Notes: generated by a model not told the origin, from the letters alone. A stretch of DNA of 64,000 bases from Paraglaciecola sp030730205 (GCF_052119645.1 NZ_JBGQOM010000008.1:1-64000), one strand, 5' to 3'. Counted from the stretch's first letter, positions 9,060-17,836 are shown. Made by a program: numbers and translations.

Positions 9060-9181
9060 AATAAACTCAATAAGAAAAATAAAGGAGGCAATTACTGTCT
9101 AACGCAGACAGCAAGCGTTTAGTTGTTTTCAGTCAATTAATCGCAGACTTGATTTTAATTATATGATAAATAACACATAAC

Positions 9182-9209
9182 AAAAAGCCACAAAAGAATC
9201 TTTTGTGGC
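9182..9209 (-). terminator. Terminator of the etfBA operon
   Basis: A 9-bp perfect stem GCCACAAAA / TTTTGTGGC with a 5-nt loop. On the minus strand it is followed by a T5 tract. It lies about 30 nt past the etfA stop codon. Confidence 0.85.
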
Positions 9210-9237
9210 CTTCAATGTTTACGCAAGTATTTTATCG

Positions 9238-10164
9238 TTAAAGAGCAGCTTCAAGCTCTGGTAGCACGGTGAACAAGTCGCCTACTAAACCATAATCTGC
9301 AACTTGAAAAATAGGCGCCTCTTCATCTTTGTTGATAGCGACAATTACTTTAGAGTCTTTCATTCCGGCTAAATGTTGAATGGCTCCGGAGATACCCACT
9401 GCAATATAAAGTTGAGGGGCGACGATTTTACCCGTTTGCCCTACTTGCATGTCATTGGGTACAAAACCAGCGTCGACGGCTGCACGTGATGCTCCCATGG
9501 CCGCGCCAAGTTTGTCTGCAATCCCTTCTAGCAATTTGAAGTTTTCTCCATTTTGCATACCACGACCACCGGAAATAATAACACTTGCAGCGGTTAGTTC
9601 AGGACGCTCAGACTTGGTTAATTCAGCGTTGACAAAGCTGGACTTGGTCGCTTCTTTTACCACTGAGCAGGTTTCGATGGGCGCTGAATTTCCGGTTGCT
9701 GAGGCATCAAACGCCGCAGTACGCACGGTTAATACTTTAATGGTATCAGACGATTGTACGGTCGCGAGTGCATTTCCTGCGTAAATAGGACGTAAGAATG
9801 TATCGCTGCTAATCACTTTAATGACATCGGATAACTGAGCAACATCTAATAACGCGGCAACTCGAGGTAGAAAGTTTTTACCTGTGGTGGTCGCTGGTGC
9901 CACGATATGTGAGTAGTCTTTGCCTAGTTCGGCCACTAATTCTGCGATATTTTCGGCCAGTTGATGTTGGTACTCTGCACTGTCTGCACACAATACTTTA
10001 GTCACACCAACCACATTGGAAGCTTGTTCAGCAACGCTTTGGCAATGGCTGCCTGCCACTAAGGCATGAACATCATTGTCAATCTGGCAGGCCGCGTTGA
10101 TTAATTTAAGAGAGTCTGATTTCAGCTCTTGGTTGTCATGTTCTACGTAAACTAAAATAGCCAT
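9238..10164 (-). CDS. etfA: Electron transfer flavoprotein, alpha subunit
   Basis: 308 residues, normal for EtfA. The C-terminal FAD-binding domain has the signature VIISGGRGMQNGENF, then FVPNDMQVGQTGKIVAPQLYIAVG and SGAIQHLAGM, ending VADYGLVGDLFTVLPEL. With EtfB it takes electrons from acyl-CoA and other dehydrogenases and hands them to ETF-ubiquinone oxidoreductase. It follows etfB in a two-gene operon with a 1-nt stop/start overlap (TAATG). Divergent etfD completes the chain. Confidence 0.98.
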   Translation of the reverse strand: MAILVYVEHDNQELKSDSLKLINAACQIDNDVHALVAGSHCQSVAEQASNVVGVTKVLCADSAEYQHQLAENIAELVAELGKDYSHIVAPATTTGKNFLPRVAALLDVAQLSDVIKVISSDTFLRPIYAGNALATVQSSDTIKVLTVRTAAFDASATGNSAPIETCSVVKEATKSSFVNAELTKSERPELTAASVIISGGRGMQNGENFKLLEGIADKLGAAMGASRAAVDAGFVPNDMQVGQTGKIVAPQLYIAVGISGAIQHLAGMKDSKVIVAINKDEEAPIFQVADYGLVGDLFTVLPELEAAL

Positions 10165-10913
10165 TAGATCACCTTCGCTTCGTTTTTCAATTTATCCACT
10201 AATTCTGCTACATCAGCGACTTTGATACCGCCTTTACGTTGCGCAGGGGCTTCGACTTTTAACACTTTCACGTTTGATACTAATGACACGCCAAAATCAC
10301 TGGCGAGTTTGACCTCAAGGGGCTTTCTTTTCGCTTTCATGATATTGGGTAACGAGGCGTAGCGAGGCTCATTCAGACGTAAATCGGTTGTCACCACAGC
10401 AGGCAAGCTCAGCGCAACGGTTTGTAAACCACCATCGATCTCACGAGTAACTAAGACCTTTCCTTCTTCCATTTTTACTTCAGAGGCAAAAGTGCCTTGT
10501 GGCATGCCCGTCAATGCAGCAAGCATCTGACCTGTTTGGTTGTTGTCTGAGTCAATCGACTGTTTACCTAAAATCACCAGTTCGGGACTTTCTTGCTCAA
10601 CAACTTTTTGCAGTAACTTGGCAATTTGTAATGAATCAAGTGATTCACTGGTATCGATTTGAATGCCACGGTCAGCGCCAAGGGCCAGCGCCGTTCTGAT
10701 TTGCTCTTGGCACGCTTTATCACCAATCGATACAACAACGATTTCTGTGGCGATGCCTTTTTCTTTAAGGCGCACGGCTTCTTCAACTGCTATTTCACAA
10801 AATGGATTGAGTGACATTTTGGCGTTGGTCAAATCGACAGCTGAGTTGTCGGGTTTCACCCTAACTTTCACGTTGTAATCAATAGCACGCTTGATTGGCA
10901 CTAGAATTTTCAT
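10164..10913 (-). CDS. etfB: Electron transfer flavoprotein, beta subunit
   Basis: 249 residues, typical EtfB. The start MKILVPIKRAIDYNVKVRVK is the family signature; the AMP/adenine-nucleotide-binding segment includes ALALGADRGIQI (about 94-105) and LVILGKQSIDSDNNQTGQM (about 116-134). It forms the ETF heterodimer with EtfA. It is the first gene of the leftward etfBA operon. A LiuR-like operator lies 81 nt upstream of its start, in the 423-bp region shared with etfD, so fatty acid or branched-chain amino acid control is likely. Confidence 0.98.
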   Translation of the reverse strand: MKILVPIKRAIDYNVKVRVKPDNSAVDLTNAKMSLNPFCEIAVEEAVRLKEKGIATEIVVVSIGDKACQEQIRTALALGADRGIQIDTSESLDSLQIAKLLQKVVEQESPELVILGKQSIDSDNNQTGQMLAALTGMPQGTFASEVKMEEGKVLVTREIDGGLQTVALSLPAVVTTDLRLNEPRYASLPNIMKAKRKPLEVKLASDFGVSLVSNVKVLKVEAPAQRKGGIKVADVAELVDKLKNEAKVI

Positions 10914-10993
10914 TATTACCTCTGTCTATGGGTATCGATTGTATTAATAAGCATTATTAATGCTTAGATAAGTTGGCGTCAATTTACGTAATG

Positions 10994-11009
10994 TTAACGT
11001 AAACGTCAA
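10994..11009. promoter_or_regulatory. Putative LiuR-type (MerR family) operator between etfBA and etfD
   Basis: TTAACGTAAACGTCAA, with an adjacent half-copy TTTACGTAA at 10983-10991. It resembles from memory the ACGT-rich operators assigned to the LiuR regulator of branched-chain amino acid and fatty acid breakdown in gammaproteobacteria. ETF genes are common members of that regulon. The rest of the 423-bp divergent region (10914-11336) shows no gene. I could not score the site against a matrix. Confidence 0.45.
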
Positions 11010-11336
11010 CTTACCATCGTTGTTACCATTTTTAACTGTAACTTCGTTTTGACAAATCTTAATGTCGAGTATGATAGGGATGTTAATGATTGAGAAATTG
11101 ACGTCTTCAAGTCAACATATCATTAACAAATTATTATTAAACAACTGTTTTTAAATGCTTTTTTATTTTCAATCATTAGAAGTTAACAACAGTAGTGATT
11201 TACAAAAACATAATAAGCCTTAACGAACATATCGTGAAATTAGTTCAAAACTACGCCAAAATCAGTCTATGTGCTTAGATTTTAAGGCTAAGTTCAGTAT
11301 TTTTTTGATGAATAGATAAATATAAAAGAGGAACAC

Positions 11337-12992
11337 ATGGTGGAACGAGAATCGATGGAGTTTGACGTAGTAATAGTCGGTGCGGGTCCAGCCGGTCTAT
11401 CTACAGCATGTCATTTAATGCAATTAGCTAAAAAAGCTGACAAAGAGCTGATGGTTTGTGTGGTCGAAAAAGGTTCTGAAGTAGGTGCCCATATATTATC
11501 TGGTGCCGTTTTTGAAACAAAAGCCTTGGCTGAACTTTTTCCAGATTGGCAAGAGCGTGGCGCACCGCTTCACACCAAAGTCACAGAAGATCATATTTAT
11601 CTGCTCAAAGATGATACTAAGGCGACAAAAATACCCAATATTGCTGTACCAAAAACCATGCATAATGAAGGAAATTATATTGTCAGTATGGGTAATGTTT
11701 GTCGTTGGTTAGCAAGCCAAGCAGAAGAACTTGGCGTTGAAATATTTCCTGGCTTTGCTGCCGCTGAGGTGCTGTACAATGAAGATGGCAGTGTGGGCGG
11801 AGTAATTACAGGCGACATGGGCCTTGACGCTGAAGGTCAACCTAAAGACTCCTTCATGCCGGGCATGGAACTGCGTGCAAAATACACCGTATTTGCTGAA
11901 GGTTGTCGCGGACATTTAGGCAAACAACTGATTAAACGATTTGATCTAGATAAAGATGTGTCACCCCAGCACTACGGTATTGGCTTTAAAGAAATTTGGG
12001 ATATCGATCCTGGCAAACATCAAGAAGGCTTAGTGGTGCACAGCGCCGGTTGGCCGCTTTCAGATGCGACCGGCGGGGCCTACTTATATCATGCCGAGAA
12101 TAATCAGGTTTTGGTTGGATTGATCATGGATTTAAATTACAGCAACCCAAATTTAAGTCCATTTGATGAGTTTCAGCGTCTCAAACACCACCCTATTTTT
12201 AAGCAGTATCTAGAAGGTGGTAAACGCGTATCCTATGGCGCTCGCGCTATTGCAAAAGGTGGTTTTAATTCCTTACCTAAAATGACCTTTGCCGGTGGTT
12301 TATTAGTGGGTTGTGACGCTGGCACCTTAAATTTTGCTAAAATTAAAGGCAATCACACCGCCATGAAATCAGGTTTATTAGCGGCTGAAACGCTATTTGA
12401 GACCTTGCAAGATGAGAACGAGCAAGGCGGGAAAGATCTAAACGCTTACACGGACAAATTCAAGGCGTCTTGGCTGTATAAAGAATTATTTAATTCTCGA
12501 AACTTTGGCCCAGCGATCCATAAATTAGGCACATTTTGGGGTGGCGCATTCAATACTATTGAACAAAATCTGTTTGGTGGAAATATGTTTATCACACTCA
12601 AAGATAATCATCATGACCACAATCAGTTAAAATTTGCCGAAGATTGTGTTAAACCCCGATATCCAAAACCAGATGGTGTACTCAGTTTTGATAAGCTCTC
12701 TTCAGTATTTTTATCCAATACTAATCACGAAGAAGAACAACCTTGTCATTTAAAATTACTAGACAAAACCATCCCTATTTTAATTAATTTACCGAAATAT
12801 GATGAGCCAGCTCAGCGTTATTGCCCAGCTGGCGTTTATGAAATTATTGAAAACCCACACGGCGAAAAGGCTTTACAAATAAATGCGCAAAACTGCGTTC
12901 ATTGCAAAACGTGTGATATTAAAGATCCGAATCAAAATATTAATTGGGTGGTACCAGAGGGAGCAGGAGGACCGAATTACCCTAATATGTAA
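11337..12992 (+). CDS. etfD: Electron transfer flavoprotein-ubiquinone oxidoreductase
   Basis: 551 residues, the usual size. The N-terminal FAD domain opens with FDVVIVGAGPAGLSTACHL. The central region carries the membrane-associated ubiquinone-binding segment, and GGLLVGCDAGTLNFAKIKGNH near residue 320 is the second FAD signature. The C-terminus holds the 4Fe-4S cluster cysteines: RYCPAGVYE (about 502) and NCVHCKTCDIKDP (about 524-536). It passes ETF electrons to the quinone pool at the inner membrane. The ATG at 11337 has GAGG just upstream; an internal ATG at 11355 is the alternative start. It is divergent from etfBA. Confidence 0.98.
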   Translation: MVERESMEFDVVIVGAGPAGLSTACHLMQLAKKADKELMVCVVEKGSEVGAHILSGAVFETKALAELFPDWQERGAPLHTKVTEDHIYLLKDDTKATKIPNIAVPKTMHNEGNYIVSMGNVCRWLASQAEELGVEIFPGFAAAEVLYNEDGSVGGVITGDMGLDAEGQPKDSFMPGMELRAKYTVFAEGCRGHLGKQLIKRFDLDKDVSPQHYGIGFKEIWDIDPGKHQEGLVVHSAGWPLSDATGGAYLYHAENNQVLVGLIMDLNYSNPNLSPFDEFQRLKHHPIFKQYLEGGKRVSYGARAIAKGGFNSLPKMTFAGGLLVGCDAGTLNFAKIKGNHTAMKSGLLAAETLFETLQDENEQGGKDLNAYTDKFKASWLYKELFNSRNFGPAIHKLGTFWGGAFNTIEQNLFGGNMFITLKDNHHDHNQLKFAEDCVKPRYPKPDGVLSFDKLSSVFLSNTNHEEEQPCHLKLLDKTIPILINLPKYDEPAQRYCPAGVYEIIENPHGEKALQINAQNCVHCKTCDIKDPNQNINWVVPEGAGGPNYPNM

Positions 12993-13011
12993 TTACCCGG
13001 AATTAAAGATG

Positions 13012-13039
13012 AAAAAAGCGAGAGTATTCTCGCTTTTTT
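13012..13039 (+). terminator. Terminator after etfD
   Basis: AAAAAAGCGAGA / TCTCGCTTTTTT, a perfect 12-bp stem with a 4-nt loop and a T-run. It lies 20 nt past the etfD stop and could act in both directions. Confidence 0.92.
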
Positions 13040-13102
13040 ATTGCGGTTTATATTATTTAACTATATTTTTGTAGCCTCTAATTTCTAACTTATAGAGGTT
13101 GT

Positions 13103-13498
13103 ATGTTAAATTTTTTATCAATATTAACTCATGGAAGAAAATTACAAGGAGCAGTAAAAGATTTAAGTATCGAAGAGCTTGAATCAGTTGCCACTAAGCT
13201 CAATACGATTATTGACGCAAGAAAACGAAAAGAAGCACAATTACAGCAACAAGAAGCAGCAAAAAAAGAAAAATTAGCTGATATTCTTCAACAAATGCAG
13301 GATGCAGGTCTTGATGTAGCTGATTTACATCAAGTAAGTCAAAAGCCAGCGCCTAAGCCGCAAAAGAAACGCCCAGTAAAGTATCAAATCAGTGATGATA
13401 ATGGTGAAATTCACCAATGGACCGGTATTGGAAGAATGCCGAAGGTGTACGCGAAAGCCATTGCCAGCGGTAAAAAATTAGAAGACTTTTTGATTTAA
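13103..13498 (+). CDS. hns: H-NS-family nucleoid-associated protein
   Basis: 131 residues, H-NS size. The N-terminal half is a predicted dimerisation coiled coil (LSIEELESVATKLNTIIDAR), a charged Lys/Gln linker follows, and the C-terminal ~40 residues are the DNA-binding domain: KYQISDDNGEIHQWTGIGRM and then a helix ending LEDFLI. The core WTGIGRMPK corresponds to the WtGqGRtP motif that inserts into the minor groove. It is expected to compact DNA and silence A/T-rich genes. A Shine-Dalgarno-like AGAGG lies before the ATG. It could be the main H-NS or a paralogue, and the sequence does not tell. Confidence 0.93.
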   Translation: MLNFLSILTHGRKLQGAVKDLSIEELESVATKLNTIIDARKRKEAQLQQQEAAKKEKLADILQQMQDAGLDVADLHQVSQKPAPKPQKKRPVKYQISDDNGEIHQWTGIGRMPKVYAKAIASGKKLEDFLI

Positions 13499-13555
13499 TT
13501 TTTTACTCTGATTATGTGATTTTTTCAGTATTTGTTAGCTAAGGTTATTATTGTT

Positions 13556-14359
13556 TTGTCGAAAATTCATTATCAAACGTATCTTTGTGAAAAAGAACGT
13601 CCTTGGGTTCTACTGATTCACGGATTGTTTGGCAGTTTAGATAATTTATCTGCTTTAAGACGTGGATTAAATGAAAATTATAATATCTTAAGTGTTGATT
13701 TACCCGATCATGGTAAATCAACCAGAACCAACAAATTTAGTTTTGATTTGTATGCCACCCTTATTATTGAATTGTTAGCTGAGTTAACTATTCAAAAAGT
13801 GAATATTATTGGGCATTCTTTAGGTGGCAAAGTTTCCATGAACATTGCTCTTAAGAGGCCCGAACTGGTGCAGCGTTTAGTGATTATAGATATTGCACCG
13901 GTGGCCTATTCACGCAGCCATGATTCTGTATTTTTAGGGCTTGATAGTATCCCTCTTGCCACAATGACTAATCGCAACATGGCAGATGATTTTTTAAAGC
14001 AACATGTCCATGAACTATCAACCAGACAGTTTTTATTAAAAAGTCTTTATCAAGATGAAGATGGTTGGCATTGGTATTTTAATTTAGCATTACTGAAAAG
14101 AGACTACTTAGATATCCTGGCAGAAATTAAGGCTGACACTGTTTATAACGGCCCTACTCTGTTTATAAAAGGTGAATTGTCCGATTATCTCTTACCAGCG
14201 CATCGAGATAAAATCGTCTCACTGTTTCCAAACAGCCAATCCAAATTAATAGGAGGTACGGGACATTGGTTGCATGCGGAGAAACCCGCTATTTGTCTTA
14301 AAACCATTGAACTTTTTTTTACTAAAACCGCATCATCGACATCGGGCCTAAATGCTTGA
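13556..14359 (+). CDS. ybfF: Alpha/beta hydrolase, YbfF-type esterase
   Basis: About 267 residues. The alpha/beta-hydrolase fold shows as HGLFGSLDNL (oxyanion loop), DLPDHGKS, the nucleophile elbow GHSLGGK and the catalytic-His region GTGHWLHAEKP near the C-terminus. These motifs match the E. coli esterase YbfF closely. I chose the TTG at 13556, with AAGG about 11 nt upstream; a TTG at 13532 would add 8 residues. Its position before flavodoxin and fur repeats the E. coli ybfF-fldA-fur order. The natural acyl substrate is unknown. Confidence 0.9.
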   Translation: MSKIHYQTYLCEKERPWVLLIHGLFGSLDNLSALRRGLNENYNILSVDLPDHGKSTRTNKFSFDLYATLIIELLAELTIQKVNIIGHSLGGKVSMNIALKRPELVQRLVIIDIAPVAYSRSHDSVFLGLDSIPLATMTNRNMADDFLKQHVHELSTRQFLLKSLYQDEDGWHWYFNLALLKRDYLDILAEIKADTVYNGPTLFIKGELSDYLLPAHRDKIVSLFPNSQSKLIGGTGHWLHAEKPAICLKTIELFFTKTASSTSGLNA

Positions 14360-14672
14360 ATTTGGCACTCACCTTTTCAGTCGCTTGATTAGGCTTTGAA
14401 TTGTAGGCAAAAAAAACGTTCTGACTGATTGCGACAGACACCAACAAGCGCTTTGTGATCATATGGTCTTTTCAGTATGTTTATGCGTACCACTGAGCTG
14501 ATATCTCCGGTTAAAAATCTGTTTTTTGGGGAAGATTATCAATCTAAACACATAACTCCGCATAGTAAGTGTAACCTTGGTTAATTTGACTTTAATACCT
14601 CGGACTAATTTTAAAGCGATTAAGCTTATGCTAGTATGCGACCGATTTTAAATGAGGTAGTACAAGCAACAG
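14360..14672. other. Intergenic region without a recognised gene
   Basis: 313 bp between ybfF and the DUF2788 gene. No convincing gene, RNA or terminator is visible. A TTTGGCAC at 14363-14370 lacks the -12 half of a sigma54 promoter. The promoter for the DUF2788-fldA pair is presumably in the last 100 bp. Confidence 0.4.
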
Positions 14673-14882
14673 ATGCTAAACAAATATTATGAACAAATTG
14701 AAGCGATTGGATTAAATCTTACACTCCTTGGTTTGTTTTTATTGATGGGCTATGTTGTTCACGATCTGTTGAAAAAAAATGATGTGCCCACAATAGGCAA
14801 GGTAGTTGTTTATTTCGTCCTTTTTCTGGGCGCCGCTGGTTTTGTATTCAAAGGCATTATGCAATATGTCATTGAACATTAA
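14673..14882 (+). CDS. DUF2788 small membrane protein
   Basis: 69 residues with two predicted transmembrane segments: about 13-30 (LNLTLLGLFLLMGYVVHDLL) and about 44-64 (VVVYFVLFLGAAGFVFKGIM). A short positively charged loop with a DVPTIGK motif joins them. The sequence pattern is that of the DUF2788 family, found next to flavodoxin genes in many gammaproteobacteria. It is 54 nt upstream of fldA and probably co-transcribed. Function unknown. Confidence 0.85.
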   Translation: MLNKYYEQIEAIGLNLTLLGLFLLMGYVVHDLLKKNDVPTIGKVVVYFVLFLGAAGFVFKGIMQYVIEH

Positions 14883-14936
14883 GAACAAGCCGTAAATTCA
14901 AATCAACAAAATTAGACAATAGAGGTAAGGTATATA

Positions 14937-15461
14937 ATGGCAAGTGTGGGGCTATTTTTCGGCAGCGACACAGGCAATACAGAACATATTGCTAAAATGA
15001 TTCAAAAAGAATTGGGTAAAAGCCTAATCGATGTGCATGACATAGCCAAAAGCAGTAAAGAAGATATTGCTAAATTTGATTTGTTATTGTTTGGTATTCC
15101 TACTTGGTATTACGGTGAAGCTCAATGCGATTGGGACGACTTTTTCCCTGAACTCGAACAAATTGATTTCAATGACAAGTTAGTGGCTATTTTCGGCTGT
15201 GGTGATCAGGAAGACTATGCTGAATATTTTCTTGATGCTATGGGCATGGTCAGAGATATCGTTGAATCTAAAGGCGCTATCATTATCGGCAACTGGTCTA
15301 CTGAAGGTTATGATTTTGAAGCCTCAAAAGGCATGGCCGATGAAAACCATTTTGTTGGTTTAGGCATTGATGAAGACCGTCAACCAGAGCTTACCGAACA
15401 GCGCGTTAAAGCTTGGTGTAAACAAATTCATGAAGAGATGTGTTTAGCTGAATTGGGCTAA
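14937..15461 (+). CDS. fldA: Flavodoxin I
   Basis: 174 residues, long-chain flavodoxin. The FMN phosphate loop GSDTGNTE is at residues 9-16. The isoalloxazine-flanking region is GIPTWYYGEAQCDWDDFFP (about 54-72), and the second FMN loop has GCGDQEDYAEYF (about 91-102). It is a small electron carrier that replaces ferredoxin in iron starvation and serves radical-SAM and biosynthetic enzymes. fur lies downstream as in E. coli, but a decayed chemoreceptor gene interrupts the two here. Confidence 0.98.
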   Translation: MASVGLFFGSDTGNTEHIAKMIQKELGKSLIDVHDIAKSSKEDIAKFDLLLFGIPTWYYGEAQCDWDDFFPELEQIDFNDKLVAIFGCGDQEDYAEYFLDAMGMVRDIVESKGAIIIGNWSTEGYDFEASKGMADENHFVGLGIDEDRQPELTEQRVKAWCKQIHEEMCLAELG

Positions 15462-15490
15462 ATAGCTGTAACTACATCTTTGGGATTAAT

Positions 15491-15516
15491 AAAAAAGGAG
15501 CATGTGCTCCTTTTTT
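15491..15516 (+). terminator. Terminator after fldA
   Basis: AAAAAAGGAGCA / TGCTCCTTTTTT, a 12-bp perfect inverted repeat. The central TG must open, so the working loop is larger. It lies 30 nt after the fldA stop and is symmetrical enough for use in both directions. Confidence 0.92.
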
Positions 15517-15585
15517 GATCCTGCTAATAAAGTGCTGCTTAGTTCGATACGGTGTGGTTCACACACACAACTTTGCTCAGCAGTA

Positions 15586-16202
15586 TTAAAGCGTAAACTT
15601 TGCTACCACGTTTTTTAATTCCTCAGACAAACTATCCATTTTACCTATGGCTTGATTTGCTTCTGCTGTGCTAACAGCACTTTGCTCGGCAATTTCAACA
15701 ATGGATTGCAGGTATTTGTCATTGAATTGCGTAATGTATCTTGGCTTTGTGTGTCTTGTGAGATGGCTTTATTGATTGCCGACAGTTGTTCAATACTCAA
15801 CTGTTGGCCGCGGCTACTGTACATGTTCTGAGCAAAATCTAAGTAGGCATACGCCCTCATTTTACCTTGTAATTAGCTGGTATCATTTGCAGGCATATTT
15901 GCTGACAAAGCATCAAATTGTTGTTTAGTTAGCTGTACTAGCAAACTAAAATTTTTTTTGTTGTTAGTTTAGGTGGCTAAGTCTTGTAAGAAAAAGCCTG
16001 TTGTTGACTCTTTTGACAGTGATTACAGAGCAGATTGTACTTGTAACATTTTGGCCTGAATGGTCATTTTTTCTTCAACCACATTGTGAGCAGAGTAAAT
16101 AATTTCATTTAAACCCAAATATGACACTACATTACTGACCAATAACATGGCTGAAATAATGGCAAACCCTAATATAATCTTATGTAACACTGACAAATTC
16201 AT
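15586..16202 (-). pseudogene. Decayed methyl-accepting chemotaxis protein gene
   Basis: Read leftward from ATG 16202, the frame gives a chemoreceptor N-terminus: MNLSVLHKII then a membrane segment (LGFAIISAMLLVSNVVSYLG). It is interrupted by a TAA at 16023-16025 and two more in-frame stops, yet the periplasmic-type helix sequence continues in the same frame (QLTKQQFDALSAN; NMYSSRGQQLSIEQLSAINK). At about 15720 the frame shifts and jumps straight to a classic receptor C-terminus (IVEIAEQSAVSTAEANQAIG ... VAKFTL, stop at 15586). HAMP and the central signalling hairpin are gone. It is therefore a dead gene with point stops plus a large internal deletion, inserted between fldA and fur. Confidence 0.9.
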
Positions 16203-16428
16203 CTAATAAAACCTATCAAAAAGCCATTTCGCTAAGCGATACCTTACTCAATTCTTATCGGCAATAATTTAAACTTATCCAGAAAAAATAGCATCTTACA
16301 TACTTTCTTAACACTAATTGAATAGTCTTGCTCACTCTATAAAAATAGTGAAGCTCAACACATATTTAACTATTTACCTACTCACCTGGTTTTATTAAAC
16401 ACTTAGCCACTAAATAATGGTCTTGGCA

Positions 16429-16457
16429 CTTTCAAATCGTGTTGAGTACCTTATAAT
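16429..16457 (+). promoter_or_regulatory. Candidate fur promoter
   Basis: A perfect TATAAT at 16452-16457, with a weak -35 (CTTTCA) 17 nt upstream. The predicted start site is about 20-25 nt before the fur ATG. I saw no Fur-box-like sequence here, and nothing else recognisable between the chemoreceptor remnant and fur. Confidence 0.4.
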
Positions 16458-16486
16458 GGAGCCACAACTTATTTATTAGTAAGCTA

Positions 16487-16906
16487 ATGGAACAAAATAA
16501 AGAATTGAAAAAAGCGGGTTTAAAAATCACTCTGCCCCGCTTAAAAATACTCGAGATTTTACAAGAGCCCGCTAACCAGCACATTAGTGCCGAAGATGTC
16601 TATAAACTACTTATTGAACACGGCGAAGAAATTGGCTTAGCAACGGTTTACCGCGTATTAAACCAATTTGATGACGCTGGTATTTTAAATCGTCATCATT
16701 TTGAAGGTGGCAAGTCTGTTTTTGAGATCAGTCATAAGAAACATCATGATCATTTAGTGTGTTTGAAATGTGGAAAAGTTATTGAGTTTGAAGATGACGT
16801 CATAGAAAAACGTCAAGATGAAGTGGCTAAACGTCACAATATCAAGTTAACTCACCACAGCCTATACTTGTACGGTGAGTGCGAAACAGATTGTAGTGAA
16901 GACTAG
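16487..16906 (+). CDS. fur: Ferric uptake regulator
   Basis: 139 residues, typical Fur. The winged-helix N-terminal domain has GLKITLPRLKILEIL and the recognition region LATVYRVLNQFDDAGIL. The metal and dimerisation domain has the HHHF segment, HKKHHDHLVCLKCGKVIEF with the CxxC pair, and a C-terminal C-x4-C (CETDC). It represses iron-uptake genes with Fe(II) as co-repressor. The order fldA-(remnant)-fur matches the E. coli arrangement. Confidence 0.98.
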   Translation: MEQNKELKKAGLKITLPRLKILEILQEPANQHISAEDVYKLLIEHGEEIGLATVYRVLNQFDDAGILNRHHFEGGKSVFEISHKKHHDHLVCLKCGKVIEFEDDVIEKRQDEVAKRHNIKLTHHSLYLYGECETDCSED

Positions 16907-16918
16907 CCAAAAGTTTGC

Positions 16919-16940
16919 TAGCGCGTTGCACGACGCGCTA
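16919..16940 (+). terminator. G/C-rich hairpin after fur, possible terminator
   Basis: TAGCGCGT / ACGCGCTA, a perfect 8-bp stem with a 6-nt loop, starting 12 nt past the fur stop. No T-tract follows, so intrinsic termination is uncertain. Confidence 0.45.
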
Positions 16941-17069
16941 TAGCAGCGCTTTGAGCTCAATATTAAGGGTTTTGCCCTGCCCACTAAAACAAGTCATGTA
17001 AACATCGTTGATGGCAATTACGCCGCAGAATTTTCAATAATCGATACGCAAGATTCGCTTTACTGCATC

Positions 17070-17561
17070 CTACGAGGTTTTAGGTGACCAGCGGTTAGCG
17101 GCTTGTTGGTCGGTTTGTTTTGCTTCAACCCAAAAATCCCCTGATTCACTCAATTCTTTTTTCCAAAAAGGCGCGTTTACTTTTAAATAATCCATCATAA
17201 ACTCTGCGCTTTGAAATGCGGCTTGGCGGTGCTGGCTTGTCACGCCCACCATGACAATTTGCTCGTTCACCGCCAACTTACCCACCCGATGGATAAGGGT
17301 AACACTACCCAATGACCACTTTTCTTTGGCTTGTCGTACAATGTCAGCTAAAGCGATTTGAGTCATCGCTGGATAATGCTCTAAAAATAAACCATTGAGT
17401 AGCTGGTTTGCGTTAAAGTCTCTGACCAAGCCCACAAAAAAAACCACGGCACCGTTGTTGGCACTTAAGTGCTGTAAACGCTGATACTCAAGCGCTACAT
17501 CGAAGTCCCCTTCTTGCACGCTAATGCGGTCTTCATTATGTAAATTTAGATTAGCGCTCAT
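17070..17561 (-). CDS. moaE: Molybdopterin synthase catalytic subunit
   Basis: 163 residues. MoaE signatures: GAVVFFVGLVRDFN (about 37-50), LEHYPAM (about 61), HRVGKL (about 90), VGVTSQHRQAAFQSAEFMMD (about 105-124) and the catalytic lysine region PFWKKE. With MoaD it adds two sulfurs to cyclic pyranopterin monophosphate to give molybdopterin. The ATG at 17561 is 7 nt from GGAGG. The GTG at 17564 is closer to that site and less likely. It is the last gene of the moa operon, immediately after moaD. Confidence 0.97.
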   Translation of the reverse strand: MSANLNLHNEDRISVQEGDFDVALEYQRLQHLSANNGAVVFFVGLVRDFNANQLLNGLFLEHYPAMTQIALADIVRQAKEKWSLGSVTLIHRVGKLAVNEQIVMVGVTSQHRQAAFQSAEFMMDYLKVNAPFWKKELSESGDFWVEAKQTDQQAANRWSPKTS

Positions 17562-17563
17562 CA

Positions 17564-17821
17564 CTAACCTCCCGTTACTGGCGGGAAGATAGCCACTTCA
17601 TCATGACCATTAATTGGAGTATCGAGATTGGCCATAGTTTGATTCACTGCAATTAAACAGCTATGCGTCGTGATCAATTCACGCCACTGTTCGCCCTTTG
17701 AAGCAAGATATTCACACAAGGCCTTTACCGTTAAGGGGGTCGGTAACTGCGCTATATCAAGGCTCAACTGGTCGGTAGCTAAGCGCTCGCGTATTTGACC
17801 AAAAAATACAACCTTTAACAT
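17564..17821 (-). CDS. moaD: Molybdopterin synthase sulfur carrier subunit
   Basis: 85 residues, ubiquitin-like beta-grasp fold. It ends in the obligatory di-glycine (FPPVTGG), which is adenylated and thiocarboxylated to donate sulfur to MoaE. The start MLKVVFFGQIRERL is typical. It sits between moaC and moaE, with the stop almost touching the moaE start. Confidence 0.96.
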   Translation of the reverse strand: MLKVVFFGQIRERLATDQLSLDIAQLPTPLTVKALCEYLASKGEQWRELITTHSCLIAVNQTMANLDTPINGHDEVAIFPPVTGG

Positions 17822-17836
17822 AGGGACTTCTCTTTT

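Noticed and set aside
9082..9092. AAAGGAGG on the plus strand between the beta-galactosidase and etfA genes
   Set aside because: A perfect ribosome-site-like sequence, but no start codon or open frame follows. Chance occurrence.
14363..14380. TTTGGCAC after ybfF as a sigma54 promoter
   Set aside because: The -12 half is absent (TTTT instead of TTGC).
16423..16440. TTGGCAC upstream of fur as a sigma54 promoter
   Set aside because: No GC at the -12 position; a perfect TATAAT lies further downstream.
16203..16486. Fur box upstream of fur
   Set aside because: Looked for GATAAT-type 19-mers; none convincing.
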